64,000 nt of DNA from Pantoea eucrina (GCF_001691555.1 NZ_MAYN01000007.1:124001-188000), one strand, 5' to 3'; shown: positions 17,464-28,845, numbered from the stretch's first letter. The notes: generated from the sequence alone by a model not told the origin. Numbers and translations: made by a program.

Positions 17464-18477
17464 ATGCGAGTTCTGGGTATTGAAACGTCCTGCGATGAAA
17501 CCGGCATCGCGATTTATGACGATGCGTCCGGTCTGCTGGCGAATCAGCTGTATAGCCAGGTGAAGCTGCATGCCGACTACGGCGGCGTGGTGCCGGAACT
17601 GGCATCGCGCGACCACGTGCGCAAAACGGTGCCGCTGATACAGGCGGCGCTGAAAGAAGCGCACCTGCAGGCCAGTGATATCGATGCGGTTGCCTATACC
17701 GCCGGTCCGGGTCTGGTGGGGGCGCTGCTGGTCGGGGCCACGATTGGCCGCGCGCTGGCTTTCGCCTGGAATGTGCCGGCGGTGCCGGTGCATCATATGG
17801 AAGGCCATCTGCTGGCCCCGATGCTGGAAGAGCATCCGCCGGCGTTTCCGTTTGTCGCGCTGCTGGTCTCCGGCGGCCATACCCAGCTTATCAGCGTCAC
17901 CGGTATCGGGGAGTATACGCTGCTGGGTGAGTCAATCGACGATGCGGCGGGTGAAGCATTTGATAAAACAGCCAAGCTGCTGGGGCTCGACTATCCGGGC
18001 GGCCCCATGCTGTCACGCATGGCACAGCAGGGCACAGCCAACCGCTTCCGCTTCCCGCGTCCGATGACCGATCGCCCGGGCCTCGACTTCAGCTTCTCCG
18101 GACTGAAAACCTTCGCGGCAAATACCATTCGCGAGCATGACGGTGATGAGCAGGCGCGTGCGGACATTGCCCGTGCATTTGAAGATGCGGTTGTGGATAC
18201 GCTGATGATCAAGTGCAAACGCGCGCTGGAGCAGACCGGCTTTACGCGGCTGGTGATCGCCGGCGGCGTCAGCGCCAACCGCACGCTGCGCACGCGCATG
18301 GCAGAAATGATGAGTGCGCGCGGCGGCGAGGTATTTTATGCCCGGCCTGAATTCTGCACCGATAACGGCGCGATGATCGCCTATGCCGGCATGGTACGCC
18401 TGAAGGGCGGAACGCGGGGTGAGCTGGGCGTCAGCGTCCGTCCGCGCTGGCCGCTGGCGGAACTGCCCGCTATCTGA
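17464..18477 (+). CDS. tsaD: tRNA threonylcarbamoyladenosine transferase TsaD
   Basis: 337 residues from ATG 17464 ([14 protein letters not shown], the canonical start). With TsaB and TsaE it transfers threonylcarbamoyl to A37 of tRNAs that read ANN codons. ASKHA fold; the metal-binding histidines are H111 and H115 in HHMEGH. Other marks are [14 protein letters not shown] (78-91), SGGHTQLI and the C-terminal [11 protein letters not shown]. The open frame extends upstream to 17350 without homology. Divergent from rpsU, as in E. coli, and ended by a shared terminator with plsY. Confidence 0.98.
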   Translation: MRVLGIETSCDETGIAIYDDASGLLANQLYSQVKLHADYGGVVPELASRDHVRKTVPLIQAALKEAHLQASDIDAVAYTAGPGLVGALLVGATIGRALAFAWNVPAVPVHHMEGHLLAPMLEEHPPAFPFVALLVSGGHTQLISVTGIGEYTLLGESIDDAAGEAFDKTAKLLGLDYPGGPMLSRMAQQGTANRFRFPRPMTDRPGLDFSFSGLKTFAANTIREHDGDEQARADIARAFEDAVVDTLMIKCKRALEQTGFTRLVIAGGVSANRTLRTRMAEMMSARGGEVFYARPEFCTDNGAMIAYAGMVRLKGGTRGELGVSVRPRWPLAELPAI

Positions 18478-18481
18478 AAAC

Positions 18482-18509
18482 AAAAAACCGGCGCGCAGCC
18501 GGTTTTTTT
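18482..18509. terminator. Bidirectional terminator between tsaD and plsY
   Basis: AAAAAACCGGC, five-base loop GCGCA, GCCGGTTTTTTT. The T-run serves tsaD; the A-run serves plsY, whose stop codon overlaps it at 18508. Confidence 0.85.
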
Positions 18510-19110
18510 ACGCTTTCTTTTTTTTCCGTTTCCAGACGCGATTTTCCTGTCCGCGCCACAGCCGCTGAATATTGTCATGATGCCGCAGCAGGATCAGGCA
18601 GGAGAGCATCGACACCGGAAACGTAAACTGCGGTTTGAACCACCAGACGTAGAACGGTGCGATCAGCGCGCTGACGATGGCGCCCAGCGAGGAGTAGCCG
18701 CTCAGCAGCACGGTCAGCAGCCAGGTGCCGGTCATCAGGCCGGTGAGATCCCAGCCAATCGGCGCAATCGCACCCAATGCCGTCGCCACGCCTTTGCCCC
18801 CGCGAAAGCGGAAAAACACCGGATAGATATGTCCGAGGCAGGCGGCTATTGCAGTCAGGCCAAGGTACATGGGCGTCACGTGCAACATCCAGGCGATCCA
18901 GACCGGAATCATCCCTTTAGCCACATCAAATATCAGTACCGCCGCGGCCGACGCTTTGCCACCGATGCGCAGCACATTCGTGGCGCCGGGATTGCCGGAG
19001 CCTGAGGTACGCGGATCGGGCAAACCTGCGAGTTTACAAACCAGTATCGCACTGGAAATCGAGCCGCAAAGATACGCGAAAATAATCATACCAAGCGCGA
19101 TAGCACTCAT
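18508..19110 (-). CDS. plsY: Glycerol-3-phosphate acyltransferase PlsY
   Basis: 200 residues from ATG 19110. Inner membrane enzyme of the PlsX-PlsY route that acylates glycerol-3-phosphate with acyl phosphate. Five membrane segments and three cytosolic motifs are visible: [11 protein letters not shown] (about 37-47), the [15 protein letters not shown] block (glycine-rich loop, near 96-110) and the last motif near HHDNIQRL (about 182). A basic KRKKKK tail closes the protein. The start was set at MSAIALG with AAGGAA upstream; a longer frame from 19200 has no support. Divergent from folB. Confidence 0.96.
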   Translation of the reverse strand: MSAIALGMIIFAYLCGSISSAILVCKLAGLPDPRTSGSGNPGATNVLRIGGKASAAAVLIFDVAKGMIPVWIAWMLHVTPMYLGLTAIAACLGHIYPVFFRFRGGKGVATALGAIAPIGWDLTGLMTGTWLLTVLLSGYSSLGAIVSALIAPFYVWWFKPQFTFPVSMLSCLILLRHHDNIQRLWRGQENRVWKRKKKKA

Positions 19111-19217
19111 AGCGTCGTACCGTTCCTTTTGGGTCGTTTTGTTGCCGGTAAGCGTGGATAATACGCATAATCCGCCGGAAGTGGTATCCGGCCTGGCCAA
19201 AAACAGAGAGTGACATC

Positions 19218-19577
19218 ATGGATATCGTATTTATAGAACAACTCACCGTGTTCACCACCATTGGCGTATACGACTGGGAACAGGGTATGCAGCAGAAGCT
19301 GGTGCTCGATGTCGAAATGGCGTGGGATAACCGGCGTGCCGCTGCCAGCGACGATGTCAGCGACTGTCTGAGCTATGCCGATGTCACCGATGCCATCCTT
19401 TCGCATCTGCAGGGAAACCGGTTTGCGCTGGTCGAGCGCGTCGCGGAAGAAATCTGCGATCTGTTGATGAAGCGTTTCAAAACGCCCGGCGTGCGTATCC
19501 GGGTCGGTAAGCCGGGTGCAGTGGCTCAGGCGGCAAGCGTTGGCGTGCGTATCGAGCGCGGGACAATTCCTAAATAA
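19218..19577 (+). CDS. folB: Dihydroneopterin aldolase
   Basis: 119 residues. Cytoplasmic enzyme of folate synthesis that splits 7,8-dihydroneopterin to 6-hydroxymethyl-dihydropterin and glycolaldehyde. Family marks: FIEQLTVFTTIGVYDWEQ at the N-terminus with the substrate-binding Glu, LSYADV near 54, ERVAEEICD near 74 and KPGAV near 97. It precedes uppP but is separated from it by 190 bases that contain a CRP-like site and two hairpins. Confidence 0.97.
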   Translation: MDIVFIEQLTVFTTIGVYDWEQGMQQKLVLDVEMAWDNRRAAASDDVSDCLSYADVTDAILSHLQGNRFALVERVAEEICDLLMKRFKTPGVRIRVGKPGAVAQAASVGVRIERGTIPK

Positions 19578-19580
19578 ACC

Positions 19581-19602
19581 CCCTGTGATTGCCATCACAA
19601 TG
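19581..19602 (+). promoter_or_regulatory. CRP (cAMP receptor protein) site downstream of folB
   Basis: Perfect core TGTGA (19584-19588), six-base spacer, TCACA (19595-19599). It begins four bases after the folB stop codon, so it can only serve something downstream: uppP at 19768 or a transcript that ends at 19737. Confidence 0.65.
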
Positions 19603-19664
19603 AAACCAAATCAAATTATGGTGTGTCTTAGCTGAGGCCGTTGCGTTAAGCGAAGCGAAGTGGC

Positions 19665-19684
19665 AGAAAACCCTAAGGTTTTCT
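19665..19684 (+). promoter_or_regulatory. Perfect hairpin in the folB-uppP interval
   Basis: AGAAAACC (19665-19672), loop CTAA, GGTTTTCT (19677-19684). It lies between the CRP-like site and the terminator and is the first of two hairpins of a possible small RNA. Confidence 0.5.
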
Positions 19685-19708
19685 TCAGATCAACGCCGGC
19701 ATAATTTC

Positions 19709-19737
19709 AGGCGGTAGCAGTTTGCGACCGCCTTTTT
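19709..19737 (+). terminator. Rho-independent terminator before uppP
   Basis: AGGCGGT (19709-19715), 11-base loop, ACCGCCT (19727-19733) and TTTT to 19737. It lies 30 bases before the uppP start codon, so uppP must be expressed from a very short leader or by read-through; it ends folB or a small RNA. Confidence 0.75.
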
Positions 19738-19767
19738 ACTGTTTAAAACGGATAGGGGAAAATTTTG

Positions 19768-20586
19768 ATGGCAGATATGCATCAGCTGTGGGTCGCTGCG
19801 ATCCTCGGGGTTGTCGAGGGGCTGACCGAGTTTCTGCCGGTCTCATCCACAGGCCATATGATTATTGTCGGGCACCTGCTGGGATTTGAGGGTGATAAAG
19901 CAGAGACGTTTGAAGTAGTGATCCAGCTCGGGTCAATTCTGGCAGTGGTCGTGATGTTCTGGCGACGCCTGTTTGGCCTGATTGGCATCCATTTTGGTCA
20001 GGAGCGCCATGAAGGTACCGGTACCGGTAAGCTGACGCTGATCCACATTCTGCTCGGGATGATCCCGGCGGTGGCGATCGGTTTACTGCTGCACGATCAG
20101 ATCAAAACGCTGTTTAATCCGATTAACGTCATGTATGCCCTGGTCGTGGGCGGCGTGCTGCTGCTTGCCGCGGAATTCCTGAAGCCGAAACAGCCAAAAG
20201 CGGTGGGCGTGGATGATATCACCTATCGTCAGGCGTTTATGATTGGCTGCTTCCAGTGTCTGGCGCTGTGGCCGGGCTTTTCCCGCTCGGGTGCGACGAT
20301 TTCGGGCGGTATGCTGATGGGCGTCAGCCGCTACGCAGCGTCGGAGTTCTCGTTCATTCTTGCCGTGCCGATGATGATGGGCGCGACCGTGCTGGATCTC
20401 TATAAAAGCATGGGCTTCCTGACGATGCAGGATTTCCCGATGTTCGCGGTGGGCTTTATTACCGCATTCATCGTGGCGCTGCTGGCGATCAAGATCTTCC
20501 TTGAGCTGATCAAGCGTATCTCGTTTGTGTCGTTCGCGATCTATCGCTTTATCGTTGCAGCAGCGGTCTACGCCGTGTTTATGTAA
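19768..20586 (+). CDS. uppP: Undecaprenyl-diphosphatase UppP (BacA)
   Basis: 272 residues from ATG 19768 with AGGGGAA at 19754-19760. Inner membrane phosphatase that recycles undecaprenyl pyrophosphate to the monophosphate carrier used for peptidoglycan and O-antigen; extra copies give bacitracin resistance. The two active-site motifs are present: [15 protein letters not shown] near residue 17-31 and [13 protein letters not shown] near 170-182. Seven or eight membrane segments. The ATG was chosen over the in-frame TTG three bases upstream. Confidence 0.97.
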   Translation: MADMHQLWVAAILGVVEGLTEFLPVSSTGHMIIVGHLLGFEGDKAETFEVVIQLGSILAVVVMFWRRLFGLIGIHFGQERHEGTGTGKLTLIHILLGMIPAVAIGLLLHDQIKTLFNPINVMYALVVGGVLLLAAEFLKPKQPKAVGVDDITYRQAFMIGCFQCLALWPGFSRSGATISGGMLMGVSRYAASEFSFILAVPMMMGATVLDLYKSMGFLTMQDFPMFAVGFITAFIVALLAIKIFLELIKRISFVSFAIYRFIVAAAVYAVFM

Positions 20587-20604
20587 TAGCGGTCGCGCGG
20601 CGGG

Positions 20605-21837
20605 CTATGCCGGCCGCGCACCGATCAGCCCTTCTTCAATAGCCGCAATCCGGCGCCTGCTCAGCTCTTCCCGCACGTCTGCCCCTTTAAAGCCCGCAGC
20701 GATCACCTGCTGCACCGGTACCGCCTGTGCCAGCGCAAACGCCTGACGCAAATAGTTACCCTGCGGATAGGGCATACTCTCCAGCGTGGCACGCCCGCGC
20801 GCGTCTGCCTCACTGGTCAGCGCCATTTTTTCGACCCGCTCCGGCTTACGCCAGGCGTCGATGCGATCAAACAGCGCCACCAGCGCCGCGGCTGACTGTC
20901 GCTCAATGGTGTGTACGATGTCATGAAACTCGGTCACGATCAGCGCCAGATCGCGCACGTAATTAGGGACGCGCAGCCGCTGGCACAGGGCGGCGACAAG
21001 CGGTACACCGGCCAGACCATGACCGTGATGCGACGGCCACTTTTCCGGCGGGGTCAGCGCCTTGCCGACATCGTGAAACAGCGTAGCGAAGCGCACGTCC
21101 AGCTCATCAGAGAGCGCGGCTGCCAGCGTCAGCGTCATCAGCGTATGCACACCGGTATCAATCTCAGGATGCCATTTCGGCGGGGCTGGAATGCCGTACA
21201 GATTGTCAATCTCCGGGAAAAGTACCTGCAGTGCGCCACAGTCGCGCAGTACCTGAAAATAGACCTGCGGGTTGCGCGTGAGCAGCGCGTTTTCCGTCTC
21301 TTTCCAGACGCGCTCTGCTGTCAGGTGCGCCAGTTCGCCACTGGCGGCCATCTCTGCCATCAGCGTCTGCGTTTCAGCGGCAATGCGAAAACCGAGGTGG
21401 GCATAGCGGGCGGCAAACCGTGCCACGCGCAGCACGCGCAGCGGATCTTCGCTAAACGCTGCCGAAACGTGACGCAGCGTGCGGCTGGCAAGATCGCGCT
21501 GGCCGTGGCAGGGATCGATCAGGCTGCCATCCTCCGCCTGCGCGATGGCGTTGATGGTCAGATCGCGCCGCTGCAGATCCTGCTCCAGCGTGACATCGGG
21601 CGCAAAATGCGTGATAAAGCCGGTGTAGCCGCTGCCCTGTTTGCGCTCGGTGCGCGCCAGCGCATACTCCTCCCGACTGTGCGGATGTAAAAAGACCGGA
21701 AAATCGCGGCCTACCTGCTGATAATTTTGCGCCAGCATCTCATCAGGCGTGGCGCCAACCACCACCCAGTCACGATCTTTTACCGGCAGCTGCAGTAAAG
21801 CATCACGCACTGCACCACCGACCAGAAAGGTTTTCAC
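20605..21837 (-). CDS. cca: CCA-adding tRNA nucleotidyltransferase with HD domain
   Basis: 410 residues, the long gammaproteobacterial form. It builds or repairs the 3' CCA of tRNAs. N-terminal nucleotidyltransferase: GGAVRDALL (7-15) and the KDRDWVVVG acidic motif (about 20-28), then RRDLTINA near 91. The C-terminal HD phosphohydrolase domain carries [10 protein letters not shown] near 253, which gives the 2',3'-cyclic phosphodiesterase and phosphatase activities known for E. coli. Convergent with uppP, 18 bases apart. The gene ends the minus-strand pair ygiM-cca, 138 bases between them. Confidence 0.97.
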   Translation of the reverse strand: MKTFLVGGAVRDALLQLPVKDRDWVVVGATPDEMLAQNYQQVGRDFPVFLHPHSREEYALARTERKQGSGYTGFITHFAPDVTLEQDLQRRDLTINAIAQAEDGSLIDPCHGQRDLASRTLRHVSAAFSEDPLRVLRVARFAARYAHLGFRIAAETQTLMAEMAASGELAHLTAERVWKETENALLTRNPQVYFQVLRDCGALQVLFPEIDNLYGIPAPPKWHPEIDTGVHTLMTLTLAAALSDELDVRFATLFHDVGKALTPPEKWPSHHGHGLAGVPLVAALCQRLRVPNYVRDLALIVTEFHDIVHTIERQSAAALVALFDRIDAWRKPERVEKMALTSEADARGRATLESMPYPQGNYLRQAFALAQAVPVQQVIAAGFKGADVREELSRRRIAAIEEGLIGARPA

Positions 21838-21975
21838 TCAACAACTCCAGAGGTATTCAGATAACTGCGCGTCAGGCGCGTGTTTCATAATTGTTGCATA
21901 CTTTGGCGGAAAAGCGGGCATGGGAAAGGGGGCATCTGGCGATCCCCCCTGAAAAAACGGCTGGCGTACGGCGGA

Positions 21976-22599
21976 TCAATTCATCCAGCGATCTTTCTTT
22001 TTACGGCGCGGCACCATATGCGGCAGCAGCAGACCCAGCAGCAGGCCAACGCCCAGCACGCCGCCGCCGTACATAAACCACTGCATAATAATGGTGCGCT
22101 GCTTGTCATCCAGCTGTACGTTGGCTGCGCTCACTTTTTTCTGCGCCACAATCAGCTCATTTTTAAGCTTCTGGTTTTCCTGTTTCAGACCATCGATTGT
22201 GCCGTCGCTGTTAGCGACTTTGTTCTGCATTTCTGACGTGCGCTGATTCCAGCTGTTATCAATGTTAGCCAGCTTGTCGGTCAGATCTTTAACCTGCTGC
22301 TCCAGCTGCGGCACGCGGGTACGCAGGCTCGGGGTGGCGCTTAGCTGCGACAGCGGGATCCAGTTGGTTTTGCCTTCTGCATCGCGAATTTGCGCGTATT
22401 GCGCATCGCTGTTGGTCTGCACCACGGTAACTTCTTCCCCGGCGTTCAGCTTACCGACCAGGCGATACTGATCGCCCGGACCGCTGCGTACCCAGGTCGA
22501 TAATTCATCGGAGATATAACGCTTTTCATCGGCAGCGTGAGCGGGGGTGATGGCGCTGAAAGCCAGCAAAGAAAGGGCGGCAAGTGTAATTTTTTTCAT
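21976..22599 (-). CDS. ygiM: SH3-domain periplasmic/membrane protein YgiM
   Basis: 207 residues. Signal peptide 1-22 (MKKITLAALSLLAFSAITPAHA), then a bacterial SH3 domain (about 28-90: STWVRSGPGDQYRLVG ... GKTNWIPLSQL), a coiled coil (about 95-165) and one membrane segment near 172-191 followed by a basic tail RRKKK. This is the TIGR04211 architecture. Its role is not known; SH3b domains in this setting are thought to touch the cell wall. It lies upstream of cca and divergent from ygiF, the same order as in E. coli. Confidence 0.93.
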   Translation of the reverse strand: MKKITLAALSLLAFSAITPAHAADEKRYISDELSTWVRSGPGDQYRLVGKLNAGEEVTVVQTNSDAQYAQIRDAEGKTNWIPLSQLSATPSLRTRVPQLEQQVKDLTDKLANIDNSWNQRTSEMQNKVANSDGTIDGLKQENQKLKNELIVAQKKVSAANVQLDDKQRTIIMQWFMYGGGVLGVGLLLGLLLPHMVPRRKKKDRWMN

Positions 22600-22803
22600 T
22601 CGATGTCGTGTTTTCTTGATGGGCGTAAATTTACCGGCACAGTCTGGAGTTGCCTCGCATAAATCTGAATGAGAACTATCCTGGTCTCAATCCGGCGGGA
22701 AAAGGGGCGTAAAAGCACAAGAAAGCCGAGACAGCGTGCTTGTGGTGCATTACTCTCGCCAGATTAACCGTATAAGTGCCAGCAGCGTAGTAAATAAAAA
22801 ATT

Positions 22804-24114
22804 ATGACCACTGAAATCGAATTAAAGTTCATTGCCACCCCGCAGGCTGCCGCTACTCTGGCAGAGACGCTGGCCGCCTGGCCACATCAGCATGAAGCCG
22901 CTCGCGAGCTGACGAATATCTACTATGAAACAGACGACAACCAGCTGCGCCGCTGGGATATGGGGCTGCGCATCCGGGGGGTAGACAAGCGTTATGAGAT
23001 GACGCTTAAGACCGCGGGTCAGACGCTGGGCGGTCTGCACCAGCGCCCGGAGTACAACGTGGAGATGACGGCACCACAGCTTGATATCGCCCGCCTGCCC
23101 GCAGAAATCTGGCCGCAGGGTACCGACATTGCCCGCCTGCAGCAGCGACTGCAGCCGCTATTCAGCACCCATTTCCGGCGCGAAACCTGGACGGTACAGG
23201 CAGGTGACAGCATTATTGAAATTGCCTTCGATCAGGGCAGCGTGGCGGCCGGCGAGCTTAGCGAACCGCTGCGGGAAGTTGAGCTGGAGCTTAAACAGGG
23301 TACACCGGCCGATCTGCTCAGACTTGCGCAGACACTGGCAGCGGGCGGCGGACTGCGTCCCGGCAGCCTGAGCAAAGCTGCGCGCGGCTATCAGCTGGCG
23401 CAGGGCGACGCACTGCGTCCGGTTCGGGCACTGCCGTTGCTGAAAGTGACACCAAAAGCAACAGTAGAGCAGGGGATGGTCGCTGCGCTCAGCGCCGCGC
23501 TGGATCACTGGCAGTATCATGAAGAGGTCTGGCTGCGCGGTAACCCGGCAGCGCGGCAGGCTGTGCTGGAGGCGCTGGAAACGCTGCGACAGGCATTTTC
23601 GCTGTTTGGTGCGCTGGTGCCGCGTAAGGCTAACAGCGATCTGCGCCAGAAACTGACCCGGCTGGAGGAACTGCTGCAGGATGAAGCTATCAGCGCGGAA
23701 ACCCTCTGTTTCTCTGCCACCTCCGTAGAAGCGCAGATGGCGCTGACGTGCTGGCTGGCAGAAGCACAGTGGCAGCCGTGGATCGACAGCAAAAATCAGA
23801 TCAAGCTGCAGGGCTCTTATAAACGCTTTTGCGACATCATGCTGAGCCGCGTGGCAGCGGATCTGCGGGAAACCTTTACGGATGTAAAACTGATCGGCGA
23901 GTTTCAGGATAAGACCACGCGCCTGCAGCGACAGCTGCTGGCTGTTTGCCTGCTGGCGGCGGCCTATCCCGCTGAAGAGGTATGCCAGTGGATGGCTGGC
24001 TGGCAGGAACTGCAGCTCGCCATCCGGGAAAAACAGCAGCACGGCCTGATCCAGCTCGCTACGATGGCCATACGCCAGCCGCCATTCTGGCTGAGCAGCG
24101 GCGTCAGGCGTTAA
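22804..24114 (+). CDS. ygiF: Inorganic triphosphatase YgiF (CYTH-CHAD)
   Basis: 436 residues. Two domains: a CYTH triphosphate tunnel enzyme (1-200) with the metal-binding EIELKF signature at residues 4-9, and a helical CHAD domain (about 215-430), which binds polyphosphate in relatives. The E. coli homologue hydrolyses inorganic triphosphate. Directly upstream of glnE, 29 bases apart, so the two are probably co-transcribed. The upstream 204-base gap to ygiM holds the divergent promoters. Confidence 0.95.
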   Translation: MTTEIELKFIATPQAAATLAETLAAWPHQHEAARELTNIYYETDDNQLRRWDMGLRIRGVDKRYEMTLKTAGQTLGGLHQRPEYNVEMTAPQLDIARLPAEIWPQGTDIARLQQRLQPLFSTHFRRETWTVQAGDSIIEIAFDQGSVAAGELSEPLREVELELKQGTPADLLRLAQTLAAGGGLRPGSLSKAARGYQLAQGDALRPVRALPLLKVTPKATVEQGMVAALSAALDHWQYHEEVWLRGNPAARQAVLEALETLRQAFSLFGALVPRKANSDLRQKLTRLEELLQDEAISAETLCFSATSVEAQMALTCWLAEAQWQPWIDSKNQIKLQGSYKRFCDIMLSRVAADLRETFTDVKLIGEFQDKTTRLQRQLLAVCLLAAAYPAEEVCQWMAGWQELQLAIREKQQHGLIQLATMAIRQPPFWLSSGVRR

Positions 24115-24143
24115 CAACCTCATGTAAAATTCAGGGAGAGAGG

Positions 24144-26993
24144 ATGCAGTTACCGTTACCTTCGCTGATGCAGGCGCAGCTGGCCGGCATCGCAGAACGC
24201 CTGCAGCTGCCGCTGTCGGCGCTGACGTCTGAGCAGGCTGGCGCGCTGGCCTTCAGTGACTTTATCGTGGATAACCTGCAGCAGCAGCCAGCATGGTGGC
24301 TGCAACTGCAGGAGCAGCCTCCTCAGCCTGATGAATGGCAGCACTATGGTCTGTGGCTGCAGCAGGCGCTGCAGCAGGCGGATAGCGAGGCCGCGCTGAT
24401 GCGTGAGCTGCGCCTGTTTCGCCGGCATATGCTGGTACGTATCGCCTGGATGCAGGCGCTGCAGCACGCCACAACCGAACAGAGCCTGACGCAACTCAGC
24501 GTTCTGGCAGAAAGCCTGATTGCGGCCGCCCGCGATCGGGTGTGGCAGGATTGCTGTCGCGATTTTGGCACGCCCTGCAACGAGGCGGGTGAGCCGCAGC
24601 CGCTGCTGATCCTCGGCATGGGCAAGCTGGGTGGCGGAGAACTCAATTTTTCCTCTGATATCGATCTGATTTTTGCCTGGCCGGAGAATGGCGTCACGCG
24701 TGGCGGGCGACGCGAGCTGGACAACGCACAGTTTTTTACCCGCATGGGGCAGCGCCTGATAAAAGTACTGGATCAGCCTGGCGTTGATGGTTTTGTTTAC
24801 CGCGTGGATATGCGGCTGCGCCCGTTCGGCGACAGCGGTCCGCTGGTGATGAGCTTTGCGGCACTGGAAGACTATTACCAGGAGCAGGGGCGTGACTGGG
24901 AGCGCTACGCCATGGTTAAAGCGCGTCTGATGGGCGACGATCGCGGCGAATGGAGCCAGGCGCTGCAGCAGATGCTGCGGCCGTTTGTCTATCGCCGCTA
25001 TATCGACTTCAGCGTGATTCAGTCGCTGCGCAATATGAAAGGGATGATCGCGCGTGAAGTGCGCCGCCGTGGCCTGAAAGATAACATTAAGCTGGGCGCA
25101 GGCGGCATCCGCGAAACTGAATTTATTGTGCAGGTATTTCAGCTGATACGTGGCGGACGTGAGCGCTCACTTCAGGGGCGCTCATTGCTGCCGGTGCTGC
25201 AGGCCATTGGTGAGCTGGAGCTGCTGCGTCCGCAGCAGGTCGGTCAGCTGCATGACGCCTACCTTTTTTTACGCCGGCTGGAGAACCTGCTGCAGAGCAT
25301 CAATGATGAGCAGACGCAGACGCTGCCGCAGGATGCGCTCAACCGGCAGCGTCTGGCATGGGCGATGAACTGCGCCGACTGGGAAGCGCTGACGGCACAG
25401 CTGACGGCGCATATGGCCGATGTACGCAGGGTGTTTGATGAGCTGATTGGCGACGATGCCCCGGACGTTGACGACCAGCCTGAGCTGGCGGAGTTTGCTG
25501 CTCTCTGGCAGGACACGCTGGAGGAACATGAGCTGGCGCCGGTGGTGCCACAGTTGTCTGACACGCAGCGGCAGCGCTTTTTTTACGTCCTTAATGACTT
25601 CCGGCAGGATGCCAGCCGGCGCACCATCGGGCCGCGCGGGCGGCTGGCCCTCGACCAGCTGATGCCGCGCCTGCTGGGTGAAATCTCCCCGCGGGAGGAT
25701 GCTGACAGCGTGCTGGAACGTCTGACGCCGCTGCTGCTGGGGGTGCTGACGCGCAGCACCTATCTGGAGCTGCTGACCGAGTATCATGGCGCACTGCGCC
25801 ATCTGATCCGCCTGTGTGCCGCCTCGCCGATGGTGGCCAGCCAGCTGGCCCGCTATCCGCTGCTGCTGGATGAGCTGCTTGATCCCGCCACGCTGTATCA
25901 GCCCACCGCTACTGACGCCTACCGGGACGAGCTGCGGCAATATCTGCTGCGTATTCCGGCAGAGGATGAAGAGCAGCAGCTGGAGGCGGTGCGCCAGTTT
26001 AAGCAGGCACAGCTATTGCGTATTGCCGCAGCCGATATCGCCGGGACGCTGCCGGTAATGAAAGTAAGCGATCACTTAACCTGGCTGGCAGAGGCGATCA
26101 TTGAATCCGTCGTGCAGCAGGCCTGGCAGATGATGGTACAGCGCTATGGCCGGCCTTCGCATCTGACGCACGATGACGAGCGCGGCTTTGCCGTGATCGG
26201 CTATGGCAAGCTGGGAGGCTGGGAGCTGGGTTACAGTTCCGATCTCGATCTGGTATTTCTGCATGATTGTCCGGAGAGCGCAGAGACTGACGGTGAACGC
26301 GTTATCGACGGACGGCAGTTTTATCTGCGCCTGGCGCAGCGCATCATGCATCTCTTCAGCACCCGTACCGCTTCCGGTATTTTGTATGAGGTGGATGCCC
26401 GCCTGCGTCCTTCTGGTTCCGCTGGGATGCTGGTCAGCACCTTTGACGCTTTTGAAGCGTATCAGCGCAATGATGCCTGGACCTGGGAGCATCAGGCGCT
26501 GGTGCGCGCGCGGATTGTCTTTGGTGAACCGGCACTGATGGCGCGTTTTACGCAGATCCGTCACGCTATCCTCAGTCTGCCGCGTACAACCGCAGCGCTG
26601 CGGGCTGAAGTACGCGAAATGCGTGAAAAGATGCGGGCGCATCTGAGCAACAAACATAAAGGACGCTGGGAGATAAAAACAGATGCAGGGGGTATCACTG
26701 ACATTGAATTCATTGCCCAGTATCTGGTCTTAGCGTCAGCTGCGCATCAGCCAGCCCTGACGCGCTGGTCAGATAACGTGCGCATTTTTGCTCTGATGGC
26801 GCAGCACGATATCATGCCCGCGCAGGAGGCCCAGGCGCTGACGGATGCGTATGTCACACTGCGTGATGCGCTGCATCATCTGGCTTTGCAGACGCTGCCG
26901 GGTCACGTTGCACCGGAGCGTTTTGCCCGCGAGCGCGGGATAGTCAACGTCAGCTGGCAGCGCTGGCTGGGCACGATTGAGCCTGACAGCTGA
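24144..26993 (+). CDS. glnE: Bifunctional glutamine synthetase adenylyltransferase/removase
   Basis: 949 residues from ATG 24144 (AGGGAGAGAGG just upstream). It adds or removes AMP on glutamine synthetase according to PII state, in nitrogen control. Two nucleotidyltransferase domains are visible: the N-terminal adenylyl-removing one with [18 protein letters not shown] (D172 and D174) and the C-terminal adenylylating one with [18 protein letters not shown] (D700 and D702). The positions agree with the E. coli enzyme to within one residue. The frame is open back to 23982 inside ygiF, without homology. Second gene of ygiF-glnE-(hldE). Confidence 0.98.
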   Translation: MQLPLPSLMQAQLAGIAERLQLPLSALTSEQAGALAFSDFIVDNLQQQPAWWLQLQEQPPQPDEWQHYGLWLQQALQQADSEAALMRELRLFRRHMLVRIAWMQALQHATTEQSLTQLSVLAESLIAAARDRVWQDCCRDFGTPCNEAGEPQPLLILGMGKLGGGELNFSSDIDLIFAWPENGVTRGGRRELDNAQFFTRMGQRLIKVLDQPGVDGFVYRVDMRLRPFGDSGPLVMSFAALEDYYQEQGRDWERYAMVKARLMGDDRGEWSQALQQMLRPFVYRRYIDFSVIQSLRNMKGMIAREVRRRGLKDNIKLGAGGIRETEFIVQVFQLIRGGRERSLQGRSLLPVLQAIGELELLRPQQVGQLHDAYLFLRRLENLLQSINDEQTQTLPQDALNRQRLAWAMNCADWEALTAQLTAHMADVRRVFDELIGDDAPDVDDQPELAEFAALWQDTLEEHELAPVVPQLSDTQRQRFFYVLNDFRQDASRRTIGPRGRLALDQLMPRLLGEISPREDADSVLERLTPLLLGVLTRSTYLELLTEYHGALRHLIRLCAASPMVASQLARYPLLLDELLDPATLYQPTATDAYRDELRQYLLRIPAEDEEQQLEAVRQFKQAQLLRIAAADIAGTLPVMKVSDHLTWLAEAIIESVVQQAWQMMVQRYGRPSHLTHDDERGFAVIGYGKLGGWELGYSSDLDLVFLHDCPESAETDGERVIDGRQFYLRLAQRIMHLFSTRTASGILYEVDARLRPSGSAGMLVSTFDAFEAYQRNDAWTWEHQALVRARIVFGEPALMARFTQIRHAILSLPRTTAALRAEVREMREKMRAHLSNKHKGRWEIKTDAGGITDIEFIAQYLVLASAAHQPALTRWSDNVRIFALMAQHDIMPAQEAQALTDAYVTLRDALHHLALQTLPGHVAPERFARERGIVNVSWQRWLGTIEPDS

Positions 26994-27074
26994 GGCGTGC
27001 GGCAGCATCTTACCCTGCTGCGGGTATATGGTATTATCCGCGCAATATTTTGAGCGTAGTCTGGAGTCTCTGAA

Positions 27075-28499
27075 ATGAAAGTAACACTGCCCGCGTTTGG
27101 CAAGGCCACCGTACTGGTTGTTGGCGATGTGATGTTAGACCGCTACTGGTATGGCCCGACCAGCCGCATTTCACCCGAGGCGCCGGTGCCGGTAGTCAAA
27201 GTCGATACCATTGAAGAACGTCCGGGCGGCGCGGCCAACGTGGCAATGAACATTGCCGCGCTGGGCGCCGCATCGCGTCTGATTGGGCTGACCGGTGAGG
27301 ATGATGCCGCGCAGGTACTGAGCCGCACGCTGGAGCAGGTTAACGTCAGCTGTGACTTTGTCGCGCTGAAAACGCATCCCACCATCACCAAGCTGCGCGT
27401 GCTGTCGCGCAATCAGCAGCTGATCCGGCTGGATTTTGAAGAGGGCTTTGAGCAGGTCGATCCGCAGCCCATCCATGATCGTATGCGTCAGTCGCTGTCG
27501 CAGGCTGGTGCACTGGTGCTGTCAGACTACGCTAAAGGGGCGCTCAGCAGCGTACAGACCATGATCGGGCTGGCCCGCGAAGCGGGCGTACCGGTACTGA
27601 TCGACCCGAAAGGCACCGATTTTGAGCGCTATCGTGGCGCGACCCTGCTGACGCCAAACCTGTCTGAATTTGAAGCCGTAGCCGGCAAATGTAAAACCGA
27701 AGCGGATATTGTCAGCCGGGGTATGCAGCTGATCGCTGATTATGCGCTCTCAGCGCTGCTGGTGACCCGTTCAGAAAATGGCATGACGCTGCTGCAGCCG
27801 GGCAAAGCGCCTCTGCATATGCCGACGCAGGCGCAGGAAGTGTATGACGTGACCGGTGCCGGCGACACGGTCATTGGTGTGCTGGCTGCTGTCCTTGCGG
27901 CGGGTGATACGCTGGAAAACGCCTGTTTCCTTGCTAATGCGGCGGCAGGCGTTGTGGTGGGCAAGCTGGGGACGTCAACCGTCAGTACGGTGGAACTGGA
28001 AAACGCTATCCATGCGCGGCCGGAAAGCGGCTTTGGCGTGATGACGGAGAGCGAGCTGAAAACCGCTGTTGCCCAGGCGCGTCAGCGCGGCGAAAAAGTG
28101 GTAATGACCAACGGCGTGTTTGACATTCTGCACGCAGGGCACGTCTCTTATCTCGCCAATGCCCGCAAGCTGGGCGATCGGTTGATTGTTGCGGTGAATA
28201 GCGATGCGTCAACCAGACGCCTTAAAGGCGAAACCCGGCCGGTTAATCCACAGGAAAACCGGATGATCGTGCTAAGCGCTCTGGAAGCAGTAGACTGGGT
28301 CGTTCTGTTTGAAGAAGATACGCCGCAGCGTCTGATTGCCGATGTGCTGCCGGATTTGCTGGTGAAAGGCGGAGATTACAAGCCGGAAGATATCGCAGGC
28401 AGTAAAGAAGTGTGGGCGAACGGCGGTGACGTACGCGTGCTTAACTTTGAAGATGGCATCTCCACCACCAATATTATTAAAACAATCCGCAGTCACTGA
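27075..28499 (+). CDS. hldE: Bifunctional heptose-7-phosphate kinase / ADP-heptose synthase
   Basis: 474 residues. It makes ADP-heptose for the lipopolysaccharide inner core. Domain 1 (1 to about 320) is a ribokinase-type kinase with GGAANVAMN near 51-59 and the catalytic TGAGDT (D264). Domain 2 (about 343-474) is a nucleotidyltransferase with the HxGH motif at H353-A-G-H356 ([12 protein letters not shown]) and STTNIIKTI at the end. In E. coli it also follows glnE. A 80-base gap from glnE contains possible -10 elements (for example TATTAT near 27031). Confidence 0.98.
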   Translation: MKVTLPAFGKATVLVVGDVMLDRYWYGPTSRISPEAPVPVVKVDTIEERPGGAANVAMNIAALGAASRLIGLTGEDDAAQVLSRTLEQVNVSCDFVALKTHPTITKLRVLSRNQQLIRLDFEEGFEQVDPQPIHDRMRQSLSQAGALVLSDYAKGALSSVQTMIGLAREAGVPVLIDPKGTDFERYRGATLLTPNLSEFEAVAGKCKTEADIVSRGMQLIADYALSALLVTRSENGMTLLQPGKAPLHMPTQAQEVYDVTGAGDTVIGVLAAVLAAGDTLENACFLANAAAGVVVGKLGTSTVSTVELENAIHARPESGFGVMTESELKTAVAQARQRGEKVVMTNGVFDILHAGHVSYLANARKLGDRLIVAVNSDASTRRLKGETRPVNPQENRMIVLSALEAVDWVVLFEEDTPQRLIADVLPDLLVKGGDYKPEDIAGSKEVWANGGDVRVLNFEDGISTTNIIKTIRSH

Positions 28500-28504
28500 G
28501 CAGA

Positions 28505-28532
28505 CAGCCGGGGGGCAGCAGCCACCCGGCTG
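28505..28532. terminator. Hairpin between convergent hldE and ubiK
   Basis: CAGCCGGG (28505-28512) and CCCGGCTG (28525-28532) with a 12-base loop. It lacks a clean T-run on either side, so it is a weak terminator or a 3' stability hairpin. Confidence 0.45.
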
Positions 28533-28539
28533 ATAATAT

Positions 28540-28845
28540 TTACTGTGGCGTATCGATTTTACCGGCCGGATCGGGCGTTACGACGGCTGGCGCCGGTGCC
28601 GCAGGGCTTTCACTCTCCAGTTTTGCCAGACGCTGCTCCAGGGCTGCCAGCTTTTCGCGGGTGCGCAGCAGGACCTGAGTCTGCACATCAAACTCTTCAC
28701 GATTAACCAGATCCATACGGGTCAGCTGCGCCTGCAGAACCTGCCGGATTTTCTTTTCCACGTCGTCGCCAAAGTCGCGGATACCTTTCGGCATCGCTTC
28801 ATGGACCTGGCGCGCCAGTTGTTCAATTTTTTTTGTGTCGATCAT
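28540..28845 (-). CDS. ubiK: Ubiquinone biosynthesis accessory factor UbiK
   Basis: 101 residues. Helical protein of the BMFP family: [19 protein letters not shown] start, a coiled coil through residues 60-80 ([15 protein letters not shown]) that drives trimer formation, and a Pro/Ala-rich tail. In E. coli UbiK (formerly YqiC) works with UbiJ in aerobic coenzyme Q synthesis. Convergent with hldE and divergent from ribB, as in E. coli. Confidence 0.94.
   Translation of the reverse strand: MIDTKKIEQLARQVHEAMPKGIRDFGDDVEKKIRQVLQAQLTRMDLVNREEFDVQTQVLLRTREKLAALEQRLAKLESESPAAPAPAVVTPDPAGKIDTPQ

Noticed and set aside
20911..21690. 259-residue plus-strand open frame
   Set aside because: Antisense to cca; no ribosome site or recognisable protein.
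23158..24123. 321-residue minus-strand open frame
   Set aside because: Lies fully opposite ygiF, composition is that of an antisense frame of a GC-rich gene, no domain recognised.
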